From Blepharisma japonicum (taxonomy: Eukaryota > Ciliophora > Heterotrichea > Heterotrichida > Blepharismidae), in NCBI GenBank assembly GCA_949751835.1, contig CATKHK010000059.1:242150-306149 (forward strand): a DNA stretch of 64,000 nt. Reading direction: 5' to 3'. The stretch's first letter is position 1; every line of letters begins with the position of its first letter. The notes under the pieces are model-generated. The model was not told the DNA's origin, made no database searches, and saw only the letters and a program-made list of their open reading frames with translations. The translations under genes were made by a program, and so were the position numbers. Below are positions 35,548 through 47,035 of the stretch, one piece after another.

Positions 35548-35867
35548 TACTTGATTAATATATTTGATAAGCTAATTTTAATTATAATTTCTCACATATT
35601 TGATTACTAGATAAAAATATTAGAAAAATCCCTAATATAATAAAGATATTATATTAAATTAATATAAATCGTCTATATATTTTATTTTAAAATTAGACAT
35701 TTAATTTATTAAGCTAATTATAATAAAATATTCTTTTATTTCCAATATCCTGATATTAATAAAATTTATATTTAATGCATAAAATATGGTTTTAATTAAT
35801 CTCAATTCTTTCGAAAATGTTTATTCGTTTCATTTTTATGTTTTAGCTTTAACTATTTTTAAAAGAA
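35548..35867 (+). other. AT-rich spacer between convergent stops
   Basis: 320 bp of very AT-rich DNA between the stop codons of SFT2 (plus) and TTLL9 (minus). No open frame, RNA or repeat is recognised; it must contain both 3' ends. Confidence 0.6.
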
Positions 35868-37151
35868 TTATTTAGCAGCAACTTTAGTAGCTTCATTTGC
35901 AGCCATTCTCTGAGCTGCTTGCTTCGCTAGTTTTTTCAGAGTCGTTGCTCTCTGGTTATAAGTGCCCAAATAAGTTTGGTAAGTTGAATTAGCTGGCATT
36001 GGAAATGGAGTTTGTCTATAAATAAGATCAAATCCTCCTACTTGCTCTTCATTTCCTTGCATGACCCTCTCCATATCCACAATTGTAAAGACATCATCCA
36101 GTAGCCCAACCTTTAGCTCAAAATCATGAGGGGTATTTGAAGTCATACTTGGGGCTGCGTTGACTTCCAATAGTCAAGGCTTCAAATTTGAATCTATAAG
36201 GATATCATATCCATACAGCTCAAAACAATGTTTATCATTTATCATGGATTTCTGAACAGCTAATAAGCTCTTAATGAAAATTTGGTGAATCTTATAAAAA
36301 CATTCAGCAACTCGGTCTTGGCCATATTTTGACATGAGATAAAGCTTCAAAAGCCTTAAATCCCATTTCCCGCCTGTTTGAGCATCATAATTTTCACTTG
36401 TTTTTTGAACTGCAACATTTGTTAGATGGATATAGCTGTTGCAAATATCTTCTGGGTTGCTTGAATATCTATGATGGGTAAAACGCGCAAATCCTGTTCT
36501 ATACAGATAAGCGGTCAGTGGTGAATAGCAAGTAACCAGCACATAAATTCTCATATCAAACTTTTTTCCACCAACAAGTAGCGGGTTATTAATATATCTC
36601 TGCACGATATAAGGCTCAGCCTGAGGATTGTCAGGCTTCCATCTAAAATCGCTTTTCCACTGTGAAACCTGCTGAAGTTTCTGAAAAAGAAAAATTCCTT
36701 TGCCTTGAGATTTCCCTATTGGCTTCATAATCCACACTGTATTCGGATTTCTCTTGAATTCTTCTACAAATAGCGAGTATTCTCCAGGCATGTTATAAGT
36801 CAAGGGGAAAAAATCGACCTCAGCCGCTTCTTCTAACTTTCCTTCTTTTTCAAGATTTTTCTTATATCTTTTCATGTTCTTTATCATTAAGTCTTTTCTA
36901 CAAAGCTCAGCGTAATTTCTGAAATGGTTGACTCTTTGGTGTGGTTGCAGATGAACATGGTCGAATACTTCATGTATCCATTCTTTTTCTGACCACATTA
37001 TGTCCCACTCCATTTCTGAGTCAGTTTCCCTCCAGCCTCTTCTTTTTAAAGCTTCATATATACAATTCTTGAAGTTCGTCTTGAAAGCAATATTTGAAGG
37101 ATGAACTGGGTAGTTTTCTTTCTTTATGTATTTCCGAAACAATTCAGACAT
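35868..37151 (-). CDS. TTLL9: Tubulin polyglutamylase TTLL9
   Basis: A 427-residue protein, near the length of animal TTLL9. It shows the TTL fold: DLMIKNMKRYKKNLEKEGK, DFFPLTYNMPGEY, the nucleotide-binding TVWIMKPIGKSQGKGIFLF, QRYINNPLLVGGKKFDMRIY and HLTNVAVQKTS. DKHCFELYGYDILID and PWLLEVNAAPSM carry the metal-binding Glu and Asn; this W is a TGA at 36171. The ELYGYDILID and VGGFDL motifs are TTLL9-like rather than TTLL1-like. The enzyme adds glutamate chains to axonemal tubulin. A related decayed copy lies at 16213-16659. The tail after the catalytic core is Ala-rich. Confidence 0.93.
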
Positions 37152-37318
37152 TTAAATATAAATTCAAAGCAATTATTCATTAAAGAGGATTATTTTACAA
37201 AAATAAAATCATAATTACTGATTCTTTCTCTATTTGAGAGAAAAACTTTTGAAATCAATTTATTTCTAGAAATTAAGAATAAGCATTTTACAATTGGTTA
37301 TTTATAAAATCACTGTTA

Positions 37319-38869
37319 TTATTCTTCAATTAGTGGTAGAGATTTTCGGCAAGTAGGACATTCCATTTTAATAGCCATCCAATTCATTAAGCAATCTTCA
37401 TGGAATTTGTGTCCACATGGGGCATGCATGGTTTTTGCTAGATTTACTGTTCCTTCAATTTCCTTCCCTTGTAGATTTAATGGAGTCATGCATATAATGC
37501 AATCAGTGTTTTCTTCAATCTGTGCTTCTTCTTCTAGACCCCTATAATAGCTGTATATTTTTGGTCTTAAAAACCTCGGAACAAAAAAACGAGGTCCAAC
37601 TTTTGAATTTTGGAGAAGCAAAACTATTAGTTGTAAAGTCAAATAAATAGTTAATATTGTGCAAAATCCAATATTTGGTGTAAGTGCTAAAAAGTTTGCT
37701 GGGCAGCCAAAGAAATATAAAATTGTGCTTAGCCTTGTGGCAAATATTAATAACAATATAGGAGTTCTTACCGGAAACTTGTATCCTTGCCTGGCATTTA
37801 ATATTATTTGAGGAATAAAAAAGCTGTGAATAAGAAGGATTCAGTAGAGAAAAAGGACATCAAAAATAACAGAGAAAATCACAGTTGATATGATGAAAGT
37901 TAAAAACTTAGTTTGAAAGCTGCTATAGTATCTTCTGAAATTTTCTATACCCTCAGCATAAAGCTCAGGATGCTGAGCTTTTCATACCAAAAGTGTTAAT
38001 CTTCCTTGAATAATCATAAAAACAGCAAAGCACCAAAATGAAGCCAGCATTAAATAATCAAATGAGTCTTCATAACTAACTGCTAGATGGCAATGATATA
38101 AGCAAAAAAACAAATCAATTGTTGCCTGCATCCCAAGCATTCATATAGACGTCTTTTTTGCAAAGTTTTCAGAAATGCAGTCCTGTGTATGTCTAGCAAA
38201 TCCAAAAATAAGTAAAACTGACGTGCATGAGATTATAAAACTATAAGTCACGATTGGCTCTTGTTTAGCTGAAGCAGTTAATTCATGCAGTATAAAATTT
38301 AAATCTAATGAGCAATCATCACTCTTTACCTCTCCATAAATTTTGTATAAATCATTTTCATCTAATGTAAAGTTAAACAAACTTCTGCACGAGCATCCTC
38401 TTAAATCAATTGGATTCTTCTCAGTAATCATTGGACAAGCATCACTAGTAAGTGATTTGGTATCTGGATCATAATAAGCCTTATGGAAAACTAGCTTATA
38501 ATAAATATTACTTTCTCATACTCCATCGTAAAGGAATATCTTAAATTTCCTGACTTCTGTAGCATTTTCTTCTCTAATGTGAAAATATGCAATGCCAGCA
38601 AAATTCATCATACCATGAAGAGAAGTGCTTTGGTTTCTTGCTTGTCAACTTCCTCTGTATAACTCAGATAAAAACTTAGGGGGAAACTGCGAAGTATAAT
38701 TCTTTTCCAGCTCAGATTCGTTTGAATTTGTTGCATTGAAGTCAGCCCTAAAATATGATCTTGATATTTGTTGATCTGAAGCAGGAGGACCAAAGAATGA
38801 AAATAGAGCGTAAACTATAGCAAATAGACTAACTAAAGCAACAATTTTCTTTCTTATTGAATCTACCAT
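37319..38869 (-). CDS. TUL1/FLY1-like multi-membrane RING E3 ligase
   Basis: A 516-residue protein in one frame with several TGA-Trp codons (near 38645, 38517, 38142 and 37839). An N-terminal signal anchor (KKIVALVSLFAIVYALFSFF) is followed by a luminal domain of about 170 residues with CSCRSLFNFT. At least six hydrophobic segments come next, including the PQIILNARQGYKFP turn typical of the TUL1/FLY1 family. The C-terminal RING (CIICMTP, HAPCGHKFHEDCL and CPTC) lies at about 450-516. Yeast Tul1 works in the Golgi Dsc complex, marking membrane proteins for degradation. The call rests on topology plus the turn motif. Confidence 0.82.
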
Positions 38870-39514
38870 TTAATATACTTAAATAAATTAGCTGGGCGAG
38901 AAGCCAGTTTTTGAGAAATTTTAATGATATAAGCAGAAATTTCAAATTTTGATTTGGAGTAAGAAATTAAAAATAATTGCACTATAAAAGCAAATGCTTA
39001 AGGTATCTATTGATAAAAGCTAGCATTCAGAAAATTATTTTTTGATAAATAAGAATAGTAATTTTTTTAATTTAAGTTTTTATTTGAAAATAAAAAGACA
39101 ATCTAAGTTTAGTAAATCAGTTTTTTAATTTTTATTTTTTAAATAAAATGCTTTTATGTATGATAAAGATAATCTGAACTGATCTTATTAGAGAGTTAAA
39201 TCACTTTAATGAAGATTTATTAATTTACTTTTATGATTCAATGGACAATGCTAATTGAATAGAAATATTATAATATATCCTTTCCAATTAATCAATGGAT
39301 AAAGGATGATCTTTCTCCAAAAAGCAAACCAGCAGTGATAAATGCGATTTGATGAATAATGAATCTATAAATAAAATTTGCCCAAACTTCTCTGCTGCCA
39401 TAAAAGCGAGGTTTAAATTGCCAATTAGCATTTTGAATTACTTTCTTGCTGCTAAATATAATCTTTCAAACAATTTAAAATAATCCTTAAATTATACCTA
39501 AACACAACACAAGA
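38870..39514 (+). other. 645-bp AT-rich stretch, one weak small open frame
   Basis: Between the start of the RING gene and the stop of the HCF101-like gene. It is AT-rich and mostly without open frames. The only candidate is the 62-residue frame at 39295-39483 (listed separately). No RNA gene is recognised. Confidence 0.5.
39295..39483 (+). CDS. Doubtful small open frame
   Basis: 62 residues from ATG to TAA with one TGA-Trp near the start. The product would be basic with a short hydrophobic part (PISIFNYFLAAKYNL). It converges on the HCF101-like stop with 31 bp between. No family or upstream signal supports it, so it may be chance in AT-rich DNA. Confidence 0.22.
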
Positions 39515-40831
39515 TTATGATGACTTAGCTATAGAAATTAAATTAGAATATGGATAAAGTGAAGATCTATGCCCATCTGACCAAGTTACTGCGACAGCAT
39601 AATTTCCTTTAGACTCCATCTTCAAAGGATACACGTCTTCTGGTATTTGTTCAGGTTTAAAGAGCTGAACTCCTGAAAATTCATCAACGCATGCTGCGCA
39701 TTGGCAATTAGTCCTTAACTTATAAGGAGAAATAGATAGCACTTTATCTTGCTCCACATAAATAAGCGAATCCTTTGGAGAATATCAAACTTTTGGATTT
39801 TTTATATTTTTCACAGTCTCAGTTTCCTGTATCACTTTTCTGCCCATTTCAAGGAATGTTTCCACCAAGCTTGATTGAGGAGGATGGACAAGGACAACAG
39901 GGGCTCCTAAATCTCCAAACTTGGAATAGTCAGGGTGCATTGGCAACTCAAAAGAATTTTTAATACCAAATTGCTTAACAAGCATATCTTTATATCCCAG
40001 GCCAAATGGTCTATGCTTTTCTTTGCAATTTGAACACTCAAAATAGCTCATGTTTTCAACAACTGCAACTGTCGGAACTTTTAATTCGTCGAACATTTCT
40101 ATACCTTTTACAACATCTACAAAGCTGAGTTTTTGAGGAGTCGTCACAATGACTGCTGAAGAAATAGGTAATTCTTGGCATAATGTAATTTGTATGTCTC
40201 CAGTGCCTGGTGGAGTGTCTAGTACTAAATAATCTAATTCATCTCATAGAGTGTTAAATAAAAGTTGCTGAATGAGTGCAGATACAATAGGACCTCTAAA
40301 TATTGCTTTTTTGTTTGCTGCAGCATAGCCATATGACATGCATTTTACTCCATTGTAAACTATAGGAATAATTGATTTTGGATCTTCCTGAGGGCTTTCA
40401 AGATAAGTTTGAGGAGAATTAATGAGAGTTGGCAGGCTTGGTCCATAAATATCAGCATCAAAAATCCCCACACTATGTCCTAGTAGCGAGATGCTGAATG
40501 CTAAATTTACAGCGACTGTTGACTTACCTACTCCTCCTTTGCAGCTTGCTACAGCAATAATATTTTTTACTTTCTTTAAATTCCCATAATCCTTTGTCTT
40601 CTGTTCTGCCGGAGCTATTGTGACTTTACAGTCATTCACCCATGGCAGTGTCTTAATATGATTAAGCAATGCGGCTCTATTTTTTCTATAGCTCTCGTCT
40701 AATTTCAGCTGAACTTCTACTTTTCCCTCATCAATGCTGTATTTAGTCACTGAGTTGCTTATTCCTATTTGTGAAAGGAAGCTTGCAAGCTCATCTTTAT
40801 GCCCAAAAAATCTCCTCGCAAATTTTAGCAT
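39515..40831 (-). CDS. HCF101: HCF101-like Mrp/NBP35 Fe-S cluster carrier
   Basis: A 438-residue protein with three parts. A MIP18-type N-terminal domain (DUF59, about residues 12-75) comes first. A ParA/Mrp P-loop ATPase follows (about 90-345) with the deviant Walker [32 protein letters not shown] and [11 protein letters not shown]. The last is a DUF971 domain with CQCAACV and [12 protein letters not shown]. This order is that of plant HCF101, and eukaryotic relatives occur in alveolates. It assembles or hands over 4Fe-4S clusters. The start [11 protein letters not shown] could be a weak mitochondrial signal; location is undecided. TGA-Trp codons are near 39785 and 40244. Confidence 0.9.
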
Positions 40832-40900
40832 TTTTATAATCTAGAAAACAATTGTCATTGACAATAAAATTACGATTATGGTCTGATTTATTAGATAAAT

Positions 40901-42133
40901 ATGATAGTCTTCTCGCTTCTTCTGGTCTCAGTGCTTGGAAAATTGATCTCAAACACACTTACTCTAGCTCCAGATAGCAATTGAAAATACGTAACAAAGT
41001 TTGCATGCGATATAGGACGTGGGGAGTGGGAAATGAAAGCGAAATTTTTAAAAGTATTAAATGAGACATATCCACAAAATGTAAACTTGTTGGCCACTGT
41101 TTATCTTGACGATAATTGGGATGATGTAATAAATGCTGATGATTGCAATGAAAAACTTAAAATCGCAAAGAGAAATAAGCAGATTTCTATCCCAACTAAT
41201 GGAGATTGGTCAGAGCAAATTACAGGTGCTGTTTCCCAGAAGCAAAGCCCTCATGTATGGTATTTTGCGATCTCTGACTGTGATAATGCTTTAAATGACA
41301 AGCAAAGGATCAGAGTTGAGATGCATCTTACAAATTCAGATGGATCTGAGTTCTCAGTCGAACGTAAAGGTCTGGACTATTTTTATCCTATGCTTTTGTT
41401 TATCTACTTGCTAACCCTATCTGGGAATATGATGAGGCTAATTAGGATGTTTAGAAAAACAGATGATTTAGAGACAAATTTAGTTATTTTTAATATTGCG
41501 ATTGCTTCACAGTTTTCAGGGATTTTTTGTCAAATCTTGCATTATTGGATTTATTCTTATAATGGAAAAGGCTTTTCAGTTTTAGATTTTCTATCTCAAG
41601 CATTTGAACTGATAGCCACAATGCTAATCACTATAGAACTGATTATTATGGCAAATGGATGGACAATCAAGTACAAAGATTTCCCAGATCCTGATATCTA
41701 TATTCCGATTTCACTAATAGTCATCATGTTTAATCTTTTGATTGTAGGACTTGGGCGTATCACTGATGATAGCTATTATAAATTTAGCGATTATGAAGGA
41801 ATTCCTGGATACTTGCTAATGATAATCCGCATTGGTATATGGATATGATTTTTATATTTGATTAAAGGGCTTTATTCCAATACAAATGAAAAGGTTAAAT
41901 CTTTTATTTTATCATTCAGCATCTTAGGCTCAATTTACTTACTTTCTCTGCCAATTGTAGTTTTCTTTTCTTGGATCTTTGTCAGCTATGTCAGATCAAA
42001 AGTGGTGACTATAGGTTTATCTCTTATCCAAGTTGCAGTATTCTTTTTATTTACACACCTTTTCAGCGAAAAGAGTTCATTTTATAAGATTTCCACGATG
42101 TCTCAGAGTGTTCTTCCAGGAAAATATAACTAA
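40901..42133 (+). CDS. GPR180/TMEM145-like seven-helix membrane protein
   Basis: A 410-residue protein that starts with a signal peptide (MIVFSLLLVSVLGKLIS). A luminal beta-rich domain of about 145 residues is followed by about seven hydrophobic segments from GLDYFYPMLLFIYLLT to FFLFTHLF. This is the layout of the GPR180/TMEM145 family (rhodopsin-like GPCR transmembrane domain), with a conserved aromatic start of the first helix. Two TGA-Trp codons at about 40970 and 41846 are needed. The family is poorly understood; animal members have been linked to signalling at the cell surface. The start is 69 bp from the divergent HCF101-like start. Confidence 0.75.
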
Positions 42134-42254
42134 TTCAATCTTTAAGAATATTTAAATTATTTAATTTGCTCTCAATTATTGTCGAAGAAACTTAAAGAGT
42201 AAAAATTAGAAAGCTAACCCATAATCCATGAAATTTAGATTTAATTAGTAAAAA

Positions 42255-42503
42255 TTATTGCAAATCTTCACCTGAAATATCTTGGATATGCTCAAGTACA
42301 TCACGAGAATTATCGTTCTGTTCAACTGCAAATAATGCAGGATCTGAAAATGTAGGAGGGAGTTTCAAGGTTGATTCAGAAGAAAATCTTGACTTTGCAA
42401 AGGTGAAATTTGAAGAAGGTTTTGGAAGAGCATGAGGTGGATTAGGTTCAGGAGGATTCTAAGTTGTCATTACATCCATTTGTTGTCTGCAGCAATTTCC
42501 CAT
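42255..42503 (-). CDS. Small lipid-anchored protein (MGNCC), split by intron
   Basis: A 77-residue protein that appears only after removing a 15-nt intron (42459-42473). Ten codons (MGNCCRQQMD) precede the intron and 67 follow it. The start carries a glycine for N-myristoylation and neighbouring cysteines for palmitoylation, so a membrane tether is likely. The rest is Pro- and Ser-rich and ends with an acidic segment. No family is recognised. Support comes from the perfect intron match, one continuous frame after splicing and stop-free coding; length makes it the least certain of the spliced genes. It lies between the GPR180-like and EF-hand/WD40 genes. Confidence 0.62.
42459..42473 (-). other. 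15-nt intron
   Basis: Read on the minus strand: GTAATGACAACTTAG. It lies between codons 10 and 11 of the small MGNCC gene, and removal opens the frame. A lies at -6. Confidence 0.72.
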
Positions 42504-42634
42504 AATATTAACTCGTAATCTCTTTCTTAAATTTATTTATGAAATCTCTAATATCTTTATCGTTTTATTTAAATCTAAAATACATAAATAGATATAGAGC
42601 AGTTATAGAACACTGAAAAGTAAAAACATATAAA

Positions 42635-45352
42635 ATGGAACCAGCTGAAATTTCACAGCAAGCCCATAGTGAAGACACAAGCTATGAAATAAATGAAGAA
42701 GAGATTGAAGTTGACGAAGTCCGTGAAAGAAACTCAATTGTGAATATGGATATCATGTCTCTACTTAATCATGTTTTACTTGCCAAAATCAAAAAAGATT
42801 TCAAACTATGAGATAACCAAAGTCTAACCAAAAAAGATTTCATTATTATCATGCTTCACCATCTCCCTGATATTCAAGATAAATTAAGATTAGTTGGCTC
42901 TCTCAATGAATTATTTGAACAAATTGATGTAAATCATGACGAAAATTTAGAATGAGAAGAATTCTCTAACCATATTATAGAAAAAGGCATGATCAAAAAA
43001 GACAGAACATTTATTGATGCTATCAAAAATTATTACCCAACCGAATGGGTCGATAAAGCCAAACATACAAATGAAATTGAGCATATGTTTTATCTCCCTG
43101 CAATAAGACATTTGCTGGTCATGGAAAGCAACTGTAGTAGCTTCAAAATTTATGATATGAAGAACGGATCATATGTTAAAGAGGTCAGCGGACACCGAGG
43201 GGCGGTCATTGCAGCAACTCATGCTCAATCCCCTCGAAGAGTCGTAACTTCTGCTAACGACCTAACAATTAACTTGTGGGATGATTCCACCTATCTTCTA
43301 AAGCAGCGAATATCATGTCCAGCCATTCCTCTTACTTTAGCATGGAGCGAAGACTGCAAAACTCTCTACAGCTCAGGCACTGATGCTATCATATATGCAT
43401 GGGATGTAGTAAGTGCCAGAGAAAAAAAAAGCATAAAAATGTGGAATCCGTTTAAACCTGAGAGAGAAGACAGAAAAGAAGACGATCTTGAAGAAATTGA
43501 AGAAAACGAAGAGTACGATGAGGAAAGGAAAAGGAGAAGATATAGGAGAGATGAAGATGAGGAGCATGGACACAAAACTGTTGTCATGGCTTTGCTTTCT
43601 ATTAAAGAAATGAGCATTTTAGTATCTGCTGACCTGCATGGGAAGATTTTTTTGTGGGATATACCCCAGAACACGTACAGGAGAAAACTTAAAGGGCAGG
43701 AAAAAGGGATTTATTCTTTGGACTGGCATGCAGAGTCTGCTTGCTTGTTTTCTGCAGGACTGGATAGAGAGGCTTATGTGTGAAATCCATATGTAGAAAA
43801 AGAAATTTTCAAGCTTACTGGGCACAATCACTCTTTAGTCGGGGTAAAATGTGTTCCATTAACTTATCAAGTGATTACTGCAGATATTTCAGGGATGTTC
43901 AGAGTATGAGATATTAGGACATTTACTTCAATACAAATCTTTAATGTCCCTACTCCTGAGCTTAACTGTTTTGATGTTTCTTTCCCAGAGAAAAGGATAA
44001 TAACAGGATCAAAATATATGTATATTTTTAAGTATGATGAGCCCCAAGACCATCATTTGGCTGATGAAGGTCATACCATATGCACCCTTTATAACTCTTT
44101 ATTCCAGAATTTTATTACTGTACATCCTAAAACTGTAAAGATTTGAAGTGCAGTGACTGGGCAGCTTCAACATGTTTTCAGAGATATAATCAAAGGAGAT
44201 ATTTGTGCCGCTGCAATGGATTCTCGGCAGAGGAAACTTTATATTGGAGACTCTCAAGGAAGAATAAGATCAATTAATGTGAAAAATGGCGCAAAAATAA
44301 AGAAGTTTGTCAGGCATTCTGAAGAAATAACTGGCCTGATTTCTTCAGAAAAACTCTTGATTTCAAGTTCATGGGATAAATCTGTTAAAATTCACGATGA
44401 CTCTAAAAGCGATAATGTCGGCGTCGTGAGATATGATAAAATACATCACAGAGAAAATGTAAACTCCGTGAGTCTTCACATAAATGAAGGAATTTTAGCA
44501 TCAGGAAGCGATGATGGTGTTATTATTCTAACAAAGCTAGCAAGCTTTCGACAAGAAGCAATTATTGAAGCTAGTCAAGTCGAAATCAGAACCTTGATGT
44601 TCCTAAACCCTTACGAATATTTAGTTACTTGCGATGCTGACGGGAATATTTATTTTTGAATGACTCAAGAATCCAAATTAAGGCAGCATCCTCTACTGAA
44701 ATTTGAAAATGTTGGCATGAAATCTGAAACAGGCCAACCTTTGAATTCTCCAGTCAAAGCTTTAGCATATAATCACGCAAATGAATTTTTTTTCACTGGT
44801 GATGAACATGGGTATTTAAAGAAGTATAACATAAAAGCTCTTGTTGATAAACTCTCCATTATTACGTTATATTTCAAAAGTGATGAGCAAAGCCATAACT
44901 CCACATTTCTGACAGATCGCATAGTATTTTCCCACTTTTCAAGAAATGACCTTGAACTGTTTTGGTCAGTCAGAGCACATAGGGATGGAATCATCCACAT
45001 TTCAATTGTGGAGGCACCATTTTTGATCATTTCTTCAAGTTTTGATTGCAATGTGCACATTTGGGATGAAAATGGAATCAAAAAAGGGACTTTGATACTT
45101 GGAGGAGATCCTCAATGGAGTGTGAATCTTGATATTAAATCAAAAGTAGAAGAAGATAGAGAAAATGCAGAAAAGCTTCTTAAAGAAGCAAATGCTCAGT
45201 CTTATGAACAATTAATTGCAATTAAATCAAGAGGAAAAGATCCGTACTCAGATGAAGATGAGATGATTGAAGAAGAGGAAGATGAGATAAGGGAATTTGA
45301 AATAGCCAAGAGCAAGCATTTTCCAAGGATCCAGAAACTTCTGAAAAAATAA
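42635..45352 (+). CDS. EF-hand plus WD40 protein, WDR49/CFAP337-like
   Basis: A 905-residue protein in one frame with TGA-Trp codons near 42809, 42953, 43781, 43907, 44144 and 44657. An N-terminal helical domain with one EF-hand-like loop ([13 protein letters not shown], about residues 97-109) precedes two WD40 propellers (about 150-800; for example LTINLWDD, YEVxGH-like turns and VHIWDENG). A highly charged insert of about 40 residues ([15 protein letters not shown]) sits in the first propeller. The EF-hand plus double propeller order is that of WDR49/WDR64, axonemal proteins of the radial-spoke region (CFAP337 in Tetrahymena). The Glu-rich C-terminus is disordered. Confidence 0.78.
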
Positions 45353-45419
45353 TAAAATCGCAGAAATAGTTATAACATTAAAATAGCAGTGAAATATTAA
45401 GATATTTCTTAAATAAAAT

Positions 45420-45863
45420 ATGGGATTACTTGATCCATATAAAGAAACTCTCGAATCATGGGAGTCTTATGCGTTGAGCTCAATAAATCAGGCAGCAATT
45501 GACTCACAAATCTGGCTGAAATCTCAAGCAGAGCAAACCAAAGCTTCATTTAAATCTGGACTAGTTTATTCAATAGAATGGGGAAAAATAGCATATAAAG
45601 AGGAAAAAGAAGATCTTAGGAGACTATACCGATCATTCCGCCCTGATTGGTTTGATTATTTCAATGTAATAAAAGTAAAAAGAACAAACTTTTTAAAAGA
45701 CGCAGGAATTGCAGATAGAATTGTTGGCTTTGTTTTTGTTTCAGCTTTGATTTTTGGGCTTTCTCATGGAATAAGACCGAGAATTAGAAATACCTTGCTA
45801 TTTGGAACAATTGGAGGAGCAATTATTGTTCCTGAGCTAATAAATCCTTTTAATAGAGTATAA
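45420..45863 (+). CDS. Small membrane protein, possible MICOS MIC26/27-type
   Basis: A 147-residue protein. Residues 1-85 are soluble and helical with aromatic pairs (WESYALSSINQAAIDSQIW). Two short hydrophobic segments follow (RIVGFVFVSALIFGLSHGI and LLFGTIGGAIIVPEL) separated by a basic turn (RPRIRN). A charged segment, then a helix, a basic turn and another short helix near the end is the layout of the apolipoprotein O / MIC26-MIC27 subunits of the mitochondrial MICOS complex. This is a weak similarity from memory of the fold, not from a match. No intron or TGA. Confidence 0.65.
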   Translation: MGLLDPYKETLESWESYALSSINQAAIDSQIWLKSQAEQTKASFKSGLVYSIEWGKIAYKEEKEDLRRLYRSFRPDWFDYFNVIKVKRTNFLKDAGIADRIVGFVFVSALIFGLSHGIRPRIRNTLLFGTIGGAIIVPELINPFNRV

Positions 45864-45904
45864 CTTCATAATTCGTTATTTTAAACTTCTAAATACAATT
45901 TAGT

Positions 45905-46765
45905 TTATCTACTTCATACACTTATGTTTATATGTATATAATCTTGCAGCAGAGGCTCTATTTCTATTTCATTTATATCGTTTCCTATTAAATTGACTTC
46001 AAAAAGAGCTTTAAGATTGTCAAATAGTTTTCTAAGTACGGATACACCAGAGTTATCGATTAAGTTGAAGGACAAGCCTAGCTTTTTGAGGTCAATTAGA
46101 CCTAAAAGTCCTTGACTGACTATCTGAAGTTGATAAGAAGTCATTTCAGTGTTATCTAAATATACATTCTCTAGCTTACGTAAAGATCCAAACGCAGATG
46201 CTAATCCCAGAGCTCCTTTCACCCCAATTTCATTCCTGCTGATAGAAATAACTTTCAAAGCCTTTAAAGTTTCCAATCCTTTTGCTAAATATTCAATTCC
46301 TTCTTCATCAATATTATTTTCCTCAAGGCTGAGCTCAGTTAAGCTTGACACATTATGGAGCACCTTTGTGACATACCTGGCTCCATTATTTCCAAGCTCA
46401 ACATTTCATAGATGTAAATGAGTTATATGGAGACAATAAGGAAGCAGCAAACTGAGATATTTGGTTTGCTTTGTTCTTAATGGGTGGCATTTAAAACTGA
46501 CTTCAGAGATTTCTTTCTCGTTATTAGTGATGATCTTTTGGTAATAGTGGGCAACTTCAGAATGGATTTTATTCCTATGAAGTTCAAAAAAAGTTTGGAT
46601 GTGTTTGAACTCTGGATCTTTTTCTGGTGATAGCAGCTTTGATTCAATAACAATTGTTTTTAATAAGGAATCAGGATTTTTCTTCATGCTATCGAATTTT
46701 TCTCTTGAGTGGCAAATCAATAGAGCATCTTTTAATTCTTCGATTTTTATTTGGCAGGATCCCAT
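45905..46765 (-). CDS. Leucine-rich repeat protein
   Basis: A 286-residue protein. The frame crosses TGA-Trp at 46404 and another TGA at 45914 near the end, so the true stop is TAA at 45905-45907 and the C-terminus is WSR, three residues longer than a standard-code reading. Residues about 105-265 form five or six leucine-rich repeats of the RNI type (SLTELSLEENNIDEEG, ALKVISISRNEIGVKG and LKKLGLSFNLIDNSG). The first 100 residues are helical. LRR proteins of this class are protein-binding scaffolds, and no specific partner is indicated. The stop converges on the previous gene with 41 bp between. Confidence 0.82.
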
Positions 46766-47035
46766 TTATTTATGCCTTTGTCTCTATAATTATAATGATA
46801 TATATTTTATTAAATTAGCAATCAATAAACAGATCTTAAAAGAAGCTTAAAACATGGCTAGAAGGATTTATTCATTAATAAATTGTGTGAGATTGTATTA
46901 GATTCAGCATTTAGGTTCCCCAAAAGACTTATTTTATGAGATTCTCACAGTTTTTGAAATCACAATGGGTTTACTCAAAATCTATTTTAATCCTTAATTA
47001 GTCAAGTTATAACGAATCAATTCACAGATAAAAAT

